From contig JAPFBL010000223.1 in the NCBI GenBank assembly GCA_026182355.1, positions 904,501 to 968,500 on the forward strand: a stretch of 64,000 nucleotides of DNA. The letters run 5' to 3'. The notes beneath the pieces are model-generated. The model made no database searches and was not told the DNA's origin. It saw only the letters and a program-made list of their open reading frames with translations. Origin of the DNA: Hermatobates lingyangjiaoensis (taxonomy: Eukaryota > Arthropoda > Insecta > Hemiptera > Hermatobatidae). Numbering within the stretch: position 1 is the first letter of the stretch; each line of letters opens with the position of its first letter. Both the position numbers and the translations under genes were made by a program. Of this stretch, positions 36,185 through 47,472 are shown one piece after another.

Positions 36185-36219
<35 letters not shown>

Positions 36220-36220
36220 C
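36025..36220. mobile_element. PLE-like inverted repeat with CTGATGA core, beside (TA)n
   Basis: Arms (attaaaccactaggaaaaaa and its mirror near 36170) flank a centre with CTGATGA at about 36121-36127, then a stem-like tract and GGCCTCAGAGC. The GAAA block is mutated to GATA. A (TA)n run occupies 36193-36220. Confidence 0.6.
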
Positions 36221-36234
36221 TAAATTGAAGAAAC

Positions 36235-36455
36235 GGTCCATACGGACTATAAAACTTTAAATTACACAAAACATGACATAGAAAAAAGATGTAATATACA
36301 TGCTCACGTTCTGTCCTTCGACGTGGAGATCTCTCTCACTTCGTCCTTTCTTCTAGTCTTCTTGAGATGACAAAAAACAGTTCAAAATTTTTAATATAGT
36401 AAGTGTATATTTTATCTTTTTTCTGTGTCGTGTTTTGTGTAATTTAAAGTTATAT
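36235..36455. repeat. Inverted repeat of unknown family, between (TA)n tracts
   Basis: aaattacacaaaacatgaca at about 36259 is mirrored by tgtcgtgttttgtgtaattt at about 36425. (TA)n tracts flank both sides. The centre (cgacgtggagatctctctc) has no clear ribozyme core. Confidence 0.6.
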
Positions 36456-36473
36456 ATATATATATATATATAT

Positions 36474-36880
36474 TGTTAAAAATCTGACCATATCTTGCTG
36501 AAACTTGCTTCTTATTAAGTTTTTCAAGTTTTCTAAATAGAGTTCTTGTCACTATATCCACAGTATACAATATTCTTCCGATAGTCGACATGTTATATGA
36601 GTCCATGTTTCTGCTGTCCTCAGCCATTATCAAGACATAAATGTCTTTATGTCTTGATAATGGCTGAGGACAGCAGAAACATGGACTCATGTAACATGTC
36701 GACTATCGGAAGAATATTGTATACTGTGGATATAGTGACAAGAACTCTATTTAGAAAATTTGAAAAACTTAATAAGAAGCAAGTTTCAACAAGATATGGT
36801 CAGATTTTTAACAATGTATGTTTACAGGAGGGACTGCTACCAAAATTTACAAATATATATATATATATATATATATATTC
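36474..36880. mobile_element. Palindrome of two PLE ORF-start copies
   Basis: Arms of about 165 bp meet near 36643 and are almost perfect mirror images. Both strands therefore encode the same peptide, beginning MSPCFCCPQPLSRHK and including EDSRNMDS, TIGRILYTVDIVTRTLFRK and LNKKQVS.RYGQIFNN. The plus copy continues QEGLLPKFTNI and runs into (TA)n (about 36858-36877). LEKL.KKQ..AKYG.LFNN is the N-terminal block of the PLE ORF here. Such a palindrome would form a long hairpin. Confidence 0.75.
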
Positions 36881-37017
36881 AAAATTCTATTAAAACTTGA
36901 AATCTGTCCATTTATACTTGTTTTTTTCCCAATATCTGGAGTGCCTCTATTATTTTCAAACTCTATTAATTATTTCACAATTAGTAGTTAACATTTGTCG
37001 GCTTAACTCTAAGCAGT

Positions 37018-37115
37018 GGACCTTTTTAGTGTGTTTCTTAGGAGCACCTGTTGCCAGGTGCATTGTTAGTCTCCTCGATAAGATTATTGTTATTAAACCA
37101 ATCTTAAAAGTCCTT
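37018..37115 (-). pseudogene. PLE GIY-YIG endonuclease scrap (minus copy)
   Basis: Read on the minus strand it gives LSRRLTMHLATGAPKKHTKKV, the second half of the GIY-YIG domain with the two conserved His. It is an inverted partner of the plus copy at 37345-37440. Confidence 0.65.
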
Positions 37116-37159
37116 AAACTTTTTTTATGTTCTTAAAGAGCCCTTAAAGGAATAATCAA

Positions 37160-37453
37160 AGCCAATAATAACTGCGTTAACCCTGAAGTACAGTTGAAAC
37201 TTATCGTATATTACAAGGAAAAAATACAACAAACCTGGTAATCAAGAATAACTTGCAGCCCAAGGTTAAACTCCAACAAACCAATGTAGTTTATAGTTAC
37301 AACTGCACCCTAGAAAACTGTGAGTTCCTAAGAACAAACTATATTGGTTTAACAACAACCTTATCGAGGAGACTAACAATGAACCAGGGAAAAGGTGCTC
37401 CTAAGGAACACACTAAAAAGGTCTATGGCTTAGAATTAACTTATTTATGTTAA
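37160..37453 (+). pseudogene. PLE GIY-YIG endonuclease scrap (plus copy)
   Basis: NPEVQLKLIVYYKEK, then after a frameshift NNLQPKVKLQQTNVVYSYNC, C, NYIGLTTT and LSRRLTM. This matches the order and residues of the PLE at 55.6-57.1 kb (LITYYRSP, LVYEYTC, C, YIGMTTTSLSRRLTMH). The second conserved region has N for H. Truncated at both ends. Confidence 0.75.
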
Positions 37454-37515
37454 CTTATTATATATGTTAACTAGTAATTGTGAAATAATGAATAGAGAAA
37501 ATGATGCCGGTAGTT

Positions 37516-37518
<3 letters not shown>

Positions 37519-37559
<41 letters not shown>
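37519..37559. repeat. (TA)n microsatellite
   Basis: Pure TA run flanking PLE-like fragments on its right side. Confidence 0.95.
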
Positions 37560-37561
<2 letters not shown>

Positions 37562-37562
<1 letters not shown>

Positions 37563-38300
37563 GAGTTCGAGATTAACAAAGAGCAACACACAAAGTAGGG
37601 AAACACACTTACAGACTCAAATTTTCGGGTAATCCGTCTTCAGGAGAAAAGAGAATGGGAGACCAAGCACGTTGTAGACGCAACGGCAAGTAATTGTGTC
37701 CAGTTTGGATCGTATTTCGTTTTATCAGTGAATATATATATATATATATATAATCAAATTTCACGATAAACATGCGTAATAAAATCCTACGGCAAACTAA
37801 AAGAAAGATATTGAGAAATAGGACTAAAATCTATCGAGCCAAAACTGGGCTTCGTCAGAGTTGTACGATGAGCTAGCGCGCGTATCACTACCGTAATCCC
37901 ACTACCCAAATTATTTGCTTTTAAATGTATTTTTCAATTTAAAATATTTTTACAAACAAAAATTTCTTTTTAGGTTAAGCAATTGCTAATCCCCCCCCCT
38001 CTACTCAGTGATTTATGTATGAAAATTTGTTAAACCAAAATTTTTAATTTCGATTCTACATAACAAGTTATATAAATTTCCTTTTAACGTAAAATTTCAG
38101 AAAAAATTATTTTGTATTTAAGAATTTTTGACAAAAACCTATCTTTGAATGAAATGAAATGATAATTTTAATATTAAATCTGGATGAATAGTAATATTTT
38201 ATGTATAAACAAAAAAAAAATGATTACACAAGTGTTATGCATGTAGAGTGAAACGAATCTTACTGGTATAATTGGTCTTCGTCAGAGTCCAAACACAACT
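37562..38300 (-). mobile_element. Three single PLE-like terminal fragments
   Basis: At about 37575-37690, CTGAAGA, CGG...CCG and GAAAA belong to the 13.6-kb family. At 37750-37880, past a (TA)n tract, CTGACGA, A, GCC...GGC and GATAG-AT-TTT-AGTC belong to the 27-kb family with a mutated GAAA. At 38245-38300 GACT, CTGACGA, A, GACC recur. All read on the minus strand. Confidence 0.6.
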
Positions 38301-39344
38301 AAGAAACATAATGGTAAGTAAAAATCATGAGAAGAGTGGGAGAGAAGAGAGGTATTTTAAAGGTCATAAGGTGCAGGAAAGGACAATAGTCAAGAGAGGG
38401 ATGTTTGGGTAAACAAAGGAGTGCAGTAAGAAAGAGTAATAAACTATCCGCTAGCTGTCAACCCTCTTAGATGAGATTATTGGCTTCGTTAACACTGAGT
38501 CAAGTTTGAACAAACCGTTACTAATGCTTATAATATTAGGCTTATTAAATTTAATTAGAGAGGATTTGATAATATTTCTTAACAGCACCGATTTTTCGTA
38601 GGTAATGTTGAACATTGATTGTTATTTCACGCGTTTATTGTGGAATCTTGTTATTTATTATGTAGTTTATATATAAATTACAATGGTTATTATATTTACA
38701 TTTTTAACACACAATTTTAATGATGCAATTATATATAGGTTATATTATAAGTTCACATATACACTTATCCAGAAGAAACTCTACAATCAATGAAATTATA
38801 TCAAGGCTAAAAAAGAATGAAAATATTTCAAACCACTGTTGTTTAAAGAACTGACACCAGTATAAATTAATAAAACCACAGAGTGAATAAATAATCTTTT
38901 AGTATATGGCTAGTGTTTATAAGTACTATTTGTAGAAGACTGTTTTAAGGTTGTTGATAGAGATATAGTTGCGGTGACGGCGAAGTGTTTGCGTGAGATG
39001 CGGTCGGCAGGTCTGAGTGTTGTTGAGGATTATTACAGGGTGTTAGGTGTAGAGATACAGGAGAGCTGTGCTCCCCTCACGACTGACAAAACACCCCATT
39101 CCTCCAGCCCTTATGCTTCATAATTAGCCCTCATCTGTCCTACCCTGACGCAAACATTTCCTTTTCATCTCCCAAGTAAAACCAACAAAAAATACATATC
39201 TAATCACTATTTATTACATATATTCAATTGTATTCATCAATATACTTATTTATTATTATTTCTTTTTCAATAGCTTTTTAGAAATGCCAAATTCTCATAA
39301 TACAAATTAAGATATATTTTTTTGATGAAAATACGATCCGAAAC
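38301..39344. other. No gene recognised
   Basis: AT-rich with a less AT-rich patch near 38960-39140. No family motif found. Confidence 0.45.
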
Positions 39345-39480
39345 GAAAAGTTCAATGTAGGTAAAGAAATATAGATAAATTAAAAATAATTACGAAAAAA
39401 AAAATTACGTCTTTAAGACACAGTTAAAGTCTCTAATTTTTTCTTTCTACTGTCTTGAGGAGAGATAATAGAGGAAAACT
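39345..39480 (-). mobile_element. Decayed PLE-like terminal fragment
   Basis: Related to the arms at 13.6-13.8 kb (caatgtaggtaaagaaatatag, agtctctaatttttt). The core is mutated to CTCAAGAC. No second arm is present. Confidence 0.5.
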
Positions 39481-39500
39481 ATCGTTAAGTTCATCAGGCC

Positions 39501-39960
39501 CAGTGTTCTCCAAACTTTTTCGAGTGACCAGCCCCTTGGGTCCATAAACCTATAACTCAACATTATTGAATAATAATCAGATTCTTAGACTAAATAACCA
39601 AATAAGTAACATTTTAATTATTAAATTAAAATACTACCTAATCGAATATTTATTTAGAATCAATAGATGTATTATTTCATAGCATAATTATGCAAAGGAA
39701 TTAATATACAATAAAAGAAACTTAGGTGAGAATATTATTTTTAACATAAAAATGAATTATCAAAACAAATAATTTTAAGAAACCGTTTCCTAGAAGTTTA
39801 CATGTTGTGTTTTCACTTAAATTTATAAATTATATTGCATGAAGATTTTCAATTTATGGAAATAGAATCCCCGCTCCTTTTTGCATTACCGCCCCCCCCC
39901 CCCCCAATATCAAAGCAGCGCCCCCAGGGGGGCGATACCACCCACTTTGGGAAACACTGA
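39501..39960. mobile_element. hAT-type MITE
   Basis: The left end is CAGTGTTCTCCAAACTTTTT. The right end, read inward, is CAGTGTTTCCCAAAGTGGG. The flanking 8-mers atcaggcc and atctagcc agree at 6 of 8 bases, so the duplication is probable but decayed. A C10-12 run lies near 39892-39905. No transposase. Confidence 0.8.
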
Positions 39961-41040
39961 ATCTAGCCTTTCAAAAAGAAACAGTACCACATAGTCAAAA
40001 CTGTGAATATTATTGCGACAAATGTACCAACACAATAAAAAAAAATCATAATTAGGATGCATTGAATACGCGAAATTAAAAAATCACCGTACTTTTTGAT
40101 CACACCTCGTGTTAGAGAAGTTACGTAAGATGCAACGGATGTTAGGAGTAGTTTCTTTTATATTGGGGATATGACCATGTCATATTCCGAGTGTAATGAC
40201 TTATTATTTCATGTGCGAAGATGTTTTAAAAAAAATAGTTAATTTCTTCATGCAAATCCTTATCTAAATGGTTACAAAAATGTTATATGTATCTGACGAC
40301 ATTAGCATTTTTAGTGAAAGATTTCAATGTATGACCATATTTTTGTATTTGAATTATTAACGTTATTAGTCTTCCTTAATTATTAATTAACCCTGCATAT
40401 TGTATGTTTCAAACATTATTATTAGGCAAATTGATAAGGGATGATAATTAAATGTAGTTTTGAGGTCTAAGTGGGGTTCCCTCGATTCTGTTTATTCAAG
40501 AGCCATTTATTTTAGTTCCGCTCTGAAACTGCCAACATAAACACCAGTGTTTTGTTTTGACTATTCGCAAACAAATGGCAACCAACTGCCAATTCTCAAA
40601 GAACATGACATGGAAGATTCAAGCTCAGTGTCAGTCGCTCTTCTCCTTATTTATTTTGTTAATTATTTATAAATATACAAGTGAAACCGGAGTTATTTTT
40701 AAAAAAAAATAAAAAAAACAGAAACTGAGTTTAATTATAGGAATAACGATATTTTTTCGAATCGAATATTAAAATCTGGAGTGACCTACAATCAACTATA
40801 TAAAAGTCATTAAATGTTCTAAAATCTGAAGTTAAATTTAGTTTCAACAATGGGGTGTACAGTTTGACTCTATACGAATACAGTAATGTACCGTTTGACT
40901 CGTATGTAATGTTCGTGAGTTTGTTTGTTTGTTTGTTTGTTCTTCCATTTTTCATGGATATAGAGACCTGAAATTAAATATATATTATTTATTACCTGAA
41001 TAATGTTAAATAAAAGAAAATTATCACTATATTCCCAAAA
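39961..41040. other. No gene recognised
   Basis: It includes a weak family A end (ctggagtgacctacaatcaac at 40777) and a TTTG repeat at 40920-40940. Confidence 0.5.
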
Positions 41041-41127
41041 ATGGAGCCAGGTTAGCAAGTGTCAGCAATTGTGCTTGCCGATCACAGTAGTGCAAATGTA
41101 TTATTTATAAATATTATATATATATAT

Positions 41128-41370
41128 TGATATAGTTTCTCGACCACTGATATTTCAAATTTACATAAGGAGTTATTGAGGATTTTGGTCATAAAACATA
41201 CAACTCCTGATCATCAGCCGACGTTTCGCCAAAAGTTGTTTGGCATTTTCAAGGCTAAACTAAATTGTTTTTTAGCCTTGAAAATGCCTGAACAACTTTT
41301 GACAAAACGTCGGCTGATGATCAGGAGTTGTATTTTTTATTACCAAAATCCTCAATAACCCCTTATGTGA

Positions 41371-41380
<10 letters not shown>
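41128..41380. mobile_element. PLE-like inverted pair with hammerhead-like motif, beside (TA)n
   Basis: Arms of about 85 bp (41180-41262 and 41268-41350) mirror each other. On the minus strand the left arm reads AGCC, TTGAAAA, T, GCCAAA...TTTGGC, GAAAC, GTC, GGCT. Stem I would be AGCC/GGCT; the core has two changes from CTGAAGA. (TA)n follows at 41376-41403. Confidence 0.65.
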
Positions 41381-41403
<23 letters not shown>

Positions 41404-41408
<5 letters not shown>

Positions 41409-41645
41409 AAAAGTTGGAAGCAGTCCTTCATTTAAACATATATTGTTAAATAACGCCCCATATTTGGCTTGTATCTGTTTCTTGAACAATTTCTCCAGTT
41501 TCCGGAATTTCTTCCTCGTCTCTTCATTAAAACTATAAAGCTTATAAAGACGAGGAAGGAATTCCGGAAACTGGAGAAATTGTGTAAGAAACAGAATCAA
41601 TATATAATATATATATATATATTATGTATATATATTATATATATA
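41404..41645. mobile_element. Palindrome of PLE ORF-start copies ending in (TA)n
   Basis: The minus arm (41404-41540) encodes FRKLEKLFKKQIQAKYG, LFNNICLNEGLLPTFTNI and then TA codons. The plus arm (41545-41612) encodes FRKLEKLCKKQNQ before (TA)n. Same architecture as 36474-36880. (TA)n tracts border both outer ends. Confidence 0.75.
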
Positions 41646-41813
41646 ATGTAGCAATTTTTTAATTTAATATTTGTGTAATATAAACACTGATAATAAACTA
41701 AAGGCATGGAGCCACGGTAGCCCAGTGGCTTGCGAGCTCGCTGATGACAGTAGCACAAATGTATTAAGAATATATGAAACAAAAAAATTGTTGAATTTAA
41801 AATTTGAATAATA

Positions 41814-42737
41814 CGAGGTGTGTAAATAAAGTAGTGAGACTGATTTTTTTTTAAATTTTCTATTCAAATATAATTACAATGTGATATTGTCACCTTCAAA
41901 ATAGTTCCCTTCGGAAGCCACACAGCGCTGGAGACGGTCCTTCCAATCATTGTAGCATTGCTGGAACTCGGATTCTGGAATGGCCTTCAGCTGGTCGGTT
42001 ACAGCAGTTTGTATGTTTTGTAGTGTCCCGAAATGAGTTCCCTTGAGGTGATTTTTCAATCTCGGGAAGAGGAAAAAGTCACAAGGACTCAAGTCTGGTA
42101 AATAAGGAGGCTGAGGAGCAACAGGAATGTTTTTACTGGCCAAAAACTCGTTTATTGAGATGGCAGGGAAAGGTTTTTCGGAACCATTTTCGCACAAATT
42201 TTTCTCATCTCCAATTCATTGGTCAAAATGTGATGAACGGAGGTGTGATTCAAATTCAACTGTTCCCCGATCATTCTGACTGTCAAGCGTCGATCTGAAC
42301 GCACAAGGTTCCGTACTCTGTTGACATTTTCATCGGTGTTTGCACTTGAAGGCCTTCCGCTTCGTGGTTCATCTTGAATCGACTCTCTTCCTTCTGAAAA
42401 TTCCTTAAACCACCGAAAAACCTGTGCCCTTGATAAAACACGTTCTCCATAGGCCTCCTGAAGTTTTTCAAAAGTTTCGGTTGCATTATGTCCAAGTCTG
42501 AAGCAAAATTTGATTGCACACCGCTGCTCAACTTTGAGGTCACTCATTTTTAAAACGCTCAAGAAAAAACCATTTGACGAAAACCAACGCTACGGACAAA
42601 CAAATGACTGTGGCGAGTTCAGATTCATACTGGAGGCGCATCACACGTGCACCTGACGCTACTCAAGGCCACGCGTCTCCAGCGTTGCCAGATCGAAAGC
42701 GACGTTGCCAGTCTCACTACTTTATTTACACACCTCG
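41814..42737 (-). mobile_element. Internally deleted mariner transposon
   Basis: About 28-bp terminal inverted repeats starting cgaggtgtgtaaataaagt are essentially identical at the two ends, and TA flanks both (41812-41813 and 42738-42739). At 924 bp it is about 350 bp shorter than a typical mariner of about 1.28 kb. Confidence 0.92.
41874..42562 (-). pseudogene. Mariner transposase with central deletion
   Basis: The N-terminal half (42562 down to about 42160) has the mariner paired helix-turn-helix region: LSRAQVFRWFKEF, the linker PRSGRPS, and LNLNHTSVHHIL. The C-terminal half (42197-41874, another frame) has PYLPDLSPCDFFLFPRLKNHL and ends near EGNYFEGD. Between them the catalytic core, including the first two Asp of DD34D, is lost; only the third Asp (in PCDFF) remains. 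DNA binding might survive in a truncated product; strand transfer cannot. A SETMAR-like origin is unlikely, since full transposon ends are present. Confidence 0.9.
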
Positions 42738-42989
42738 TACAATGGTAATAAAGTAAAGGCATTGATCCAGGGTAGCCAGTCGCTTGCATACTCGCTGATG
42801 ATAGTAGGTAGTGAAAATGTATTACATATAAATTTAACAAAAATAAATTTAATTTAAAATTTGCGAAATATAAACACTGGTAATAAAATAAAGGCATGGA
42901 GCTAAAGTAGCCCAGAGGCTTGCGTACTCGCTGATGACAGTAGTGCAAATGTATTATAAATAACATGTAACAAATATATAATAAACTAC

Positions 42990-44199
42990 TACATTAAAGG
43001 TGACAAATGAATAATTTTAGAAACAAACTTGAACACAACTGTCAGATAAAATACGAATGTTTTAAGGTAATGCTATAAAGACCCATTCCTTTCATTAATG
43101 TTATTTTATATTGGGTAAATAAATTGAATATTTCAGTGTACAAGTTTTGTTTGTTTTAAATATATTTCATTGTGTATATAACCTGAATTGATGTTTTATT
43201 TATTTATATGATAAAATAAATTTTTTTTTTTCTTTTAAATGATTTTTATTTTGCTAAATATACTTACTGTGTTAACAGTATATATTTACAGTATATTAAC
43301 AGTATATTTACATTGTTCTTAACTGTGTTAAGAACAGTATACATATCTTGAATCATGTTAAGAATACTATATAAAAAGCTTGGGACATATAAGAATCTGT
43401 TTCCATGCCTTAATAACAAAAAAACAACAATTAAGATTATGCCTGCCAATCATGTTCAGCGAATTAATTTCAATACCTATTGTTATAATTTCTGAGTGAC
43501 ACAAAGGGCCACGGGTAGTCTAGTAAGTTAATAAAATAACAAATTCATTAATAACCAACTGATTTTAATTTTTGTTTTAATGTGGCTATACAAACATATT
43601 GAACACTTATGTATCATTTGTTTGTTATCATGATATATATAAAAAGAATCTTATCACTGATCAATTTGATATGCTTTCAAATGATTTAACTGAGGCCCTA
43701 AATCTCTTGGACTAGTACACTCAGTTATTCTAGGCTTCCTTCAATCTATTAAGGTCATTGTAAATTATGTGTCATTTGTATTTTAGGTCAAATTCTTTTA
43801 CCTAACAAACATATAGGTCAAAACATGAATGTTTCATTTTATTAAATGTTGTAGTATTTCATTTCCCATAGAAGCTTTTATAATTTGTAAAAAGAAAACA
43901 GAAGATTAATAATTTTTGATACAAATGACTAGGTGGTAGATGTTTATTAGTCTTTCAATCCTGGAGGCAGTACAGAAAGTGATTGATGGGGTTACTTCTC
44001 TTGTCACTTGTTTTGTATAACACGCAACCTATGCATATGGTATCATTAGTTCTACTACAGCTCTCATAATACTTTTGTAAAGTCAAAGAGATGACTCAAT
44101 TTTTCGCAATGTGATCTCTAACAGCAGAACATTTAAAAAAATGTACAGCTCAATATATGTAAATCTTTCAAAATATACCTTAATTTTTCTTCTAATGTA
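42990..44199. other. No gene recognised; small family A piece
   Basis: A direct/inverted acagtatat and ttaacagtat word cluster lies at 43275-43370. A family A end piece (gtagatgtttattagtctttc) lies at 43935-44000. Nothing else is assigned. Confidence 0.5.
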
Positions 44200-44510
44200 G
44201 TGCAATCAGTTATTATGTGGTATTTACTCCTTGTAGGATAAAAAGCTAAAGAAATGGTCTCCACATATCAAAATTTAATCGTATAAACAACGCGTTTCGA
44301 ACACGTAGTGTTCTTCTTCAGGAAACTAAAAGTGCTGAGCTTCTTGGAGGCGTTGAAGCTAACTGCTATAACAAAACAAAACTGCTATAACACCTTCCCG
44401 TAGATCGACTCTCAAAAAAGCAATGTTTACCTGAAGAAGAACACTGAGTGTTCGAAACGTATTGTTAGTTTCATATTAAACTTTTTGTGTGGAGGCAAAA
44501 TCCTTGAAAT
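44200..44510. mobile_element. PLE-like inverted pair with two hammerhead-like cores
   Basis: The minus arm (about 44283-44330) has CTGAAGA, A, GAACAC-TAC-GTGTTC, GAAAC, GC, GTT. The plus arm (about 44425-44480) has CTGAAGA, A, GAACACTGAGTGTTC, GAAAC, GTATT. Between the arms is a scrap of the LINE 3' end seen at 12.4 kb (cttggaggcgttgaagctaa), so a LINE piece sits inside the pair. Confidence 0.75.
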
Positions 44511-44929
44511 CCCCAATAACTTACAATTGTTGTGAAATTCTAGCACAATCAAGAGTGCAATCTAGAGTACAGCTGACTTCAATAAGTCTATATTAGAGAA
44601 CTTTGTTCACTCGGTTCGCTTTCCACATGCAAACTCATTTCATTTAAACGGGTAAGTTAATCAACTCACTCCGTTTATTGTACTCAAGGTAAGCCTCGTC
44701 TTCTGATGGAAAGAAAAAGATTTCAATCTGATGAAATGTGTGTTTGAGCAGCTATTCAAAGTTTCGGTTTACTAAGATCCTATATCTTTGAAGATACAGG
44801 GGAGACGTACCTTGCGATGCTACGTGAATTTCTATTAACTCACCTGCAGAAAGAGGACCCTAGTGAGATTATTTGCATGCAGGAAAGCATCTTTGTAATA
44901 AGTGTAAAGTTACTTATGTGCTAGAATAT

Positions 44930-45175
44930 AAACTGAATGAGTTCTAACATAGTGCAATCACTTATTATGTGGTATTTACTCATTGTAGGGTAAAAACCTA
45001 ATAAAATGGTCTCCACATATAAAAATTTAATGGTATATACAACGCGTTTTGAACACGTAGAGCTCTTAATGCCCGAGAAAGAACACTACGTGTTCGAAAC
45101 GCGTTGTTTATACGATTAAATTTTTATATGTTGAGACCATTTCGTTAGCTTTTTACCCTACAATGACCTTGATTT
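44930..45175. mobile_element. PLE-like palindrome, same family
   Basis: Arms run from gtgcaatcacttattatgtgg to the mirrored taccctacaatgacc. Both arms keep the GAACACTACGTGTTC stem region in recognisable form, but the CTGANGA core is mutated (plus arm CCGAGAA). Confidence 0.7.
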
Positions 45176-47238
45176 TTTTTCACAATCACTAAAGATTACC
45201 TAAGGCAGAATGATGTACTGACCATTTGCCTGGAATAAAGTGCTCCAGTCCAAATATTTGCTTTACCAAAAACTATAGAGTTCTTCATATTAAGGGATGC
45301 ATATATTTCAAATTTAATTATAATGTACGAGTATGAAAGAATCAAACCAGCAGTGTGTCTATAGAAATAGGGTTTTGTATAATATGTACCATTATTTCAT
45401 GACTACAATAGTTTTATGTATGTTAAGGCAAAGAATTAAAATACGTTTTTGTATGTTTCAGGTGAGTTCTGCATTTTATATTGAACAGAGGAAAAGAGTG
45501 TTATTTTGCACTCTCTCTCTCTCTCTATCTTTCCCTCTCTCGCTATGAGTTTAAACATGTTGGTTGGATGTCAGTAGCCATCTAATATAGTTCCTAGCTG
45601 TAGATTTTTTTAAACTAAATTACTTTTTATGTTATTTATGGAGTGTAACATTTTGTATGATCTGCTTGGTGTTTTCATTCTTCGACATGAGTTTCATATC
45701 ATAAAATTACATTTTATCATAATACTCGTATTATTATGAACAAATAATAATATTAATAACTAACAATAGTTAGTTAATAATGCATAATATAATTAGCATA
45801 ATATTAATTATTTCTCTAAAGAAGATAAAACTGGGATCAGTATATTTCTGTAAAATAAAATTATATTTGCTTACAAAATATCGGTCAGATATTTTGTCAT
45901 TTCTTTTTTCTAATCCAAAAAACTGGTAATGTGCTTTCTTATTTAACGTTGATTAGAGACCATTCATCTGTTTTTCTTAATTGACAAACACTTTTAACAA
46001 TAAATTATGCTATCAGGTGATAAAATATTTTTTAAGTAGTAAGTTATATTAAGTCCTGAAACAAGGATTATTAAGTTTTTAATTCTTAATGATGTTATAT
46101 ATATATATATTTAATAATGTAAAAAAAACAACATTGATTGGTTAAACTAAAAGAAAAGTTTTTAGTTTTCAATATTTGTTGGAGAAAGGACTAAGTGAAT
46201 AGAACCGTAGACACCTGGTAAGAAAACAAAGGCGGCTGCCTACCAATCGACAATGGACTATTTGTTTCCATCCTGGGCAATTGACTAAGTCTTTTGTCAT
46301 TTCCACTGACCAGTCCATTTCAAACTAATCTAAAAACACTATTCTGGCCTTAGAATTAGAAAAACACCTCAGCTGAATTAGTAAAAAAAAACAATAAACT
46401 CTTGTAATAAAGTACTGACTTTTAATCAAAGTATATATCTTTACTTTATGTTCTTTGAACTAAATTAATCACTATTAAAATAATATTAGAATATTATCAG
46501 AAAAAAATATAGCATGAATTTGGTTAAATTCAAAAGATATTGGAATTTAATTATGCATTTTAATTTTTAATTATATTCCATCAAAAATGAATAAATTCCT
46601 ATGTACAATCTGATCCGGAAGTGCTAATTGAATTAATTAAAACCAATATGATAATTATAAATTAAAAATATATGTTTTGCTAAAATGAATGGAATAATGA
46701 GATGTTTTTAAAGGGTTAAGAATGTTTTGAACACTCGGGAACAGCTTTCCTTCTTTCTCTATATCGTAGTAATTTTCTATATATATATATTTTTTTAGAG
46801 TAGAAAATTTTGTTTTTCCCAGTTTAATTAATTATACTGCTTTCTTTTATGCCTGTAACGTCTTAATTGGAGCTGTTGAAAAGTTATTTTATTGTTATAA
46901 TTCTTAAAAGGGAGAAATAATTTCTATGCAGATAATAAGTTAAGATATTGAGTAATAATATGTTAACTATATATCCAGAATTACAGAGGTTTTTCAGTCA
47001 GATTGAAAAAGAAATAAGAATTTTATTTATGTAAATGAAAAATGTTGTTGAAAATTATTGTATATACAACTTTCCAGATTGCGTAATATTGCTGTTCTTG
47101 TTTCATATAAACACCTTATATATAAACCTTATATATATATTATACTTATATTATACTTATATATATAAACCTTATATAAACACCTTAAATTTGTGAATTA
47201 GCGATTATATTTTTTTTCAATTTTGAGATGTTTGGCTT
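45176..47238. other. AT-rich DNA, no gene recognised
   Basis: A (CT)n-rich tract lies at 45509-45540. A repeated aaccttatatataaac motif lies at 47109-47190. No coding family is recognised. Confidence 0.5.
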
Positions 47239-47280
47239 ACACACACACACGCACACATACGCAAACACACACACACACGC

Positions 47281-47321
<41 letters not shown>

Positions 47322-47322
47322 A
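47239..47322. repeat. (CA)n microsatellite
   Basis: Interrupted and then pure CA run; the overlapping open frame is repeat translation. Confidence 0.95.
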
Positions 47323-47472
47323 CAACACACAGCACACCTAATACACTCACTACACTAGTATTAGAGGGCCTCAAAACTTTTGTATGTAAATTGCGCATTC
47401 GAATACGACGTACATTGAAGCATCATATAGTAATCATTTAATGAAAGAAGTGGAAGGGAAGTGAAGAAAAAA

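Larger units (their letters stand above)
41660..42965. repeat. Tandem SINE-like units, one split by mariner
   Basis: A unit of about 130 bp (aatataaacactggtaataa, aaaggcatggagc, gtagcccagtggcttgcg, actcgctgatgacagtag, caaatgtatta) occurs at 41660-41811, 42740-42850 and 42855-42965. A fragment lies at 41041-41105. The block gtagcccagtggcttgcg resembles a tRNA-type A box. The mariner at 41814-42737 lies exactly inside one unit. Confidence 0.7.

Noticed and set aside
42152..42562. Domesticated mariner (SETMAR-like) gene
   Set aside because: Matching terminal repeats and TA flanks show it is a plain transposon copy with a deletion.
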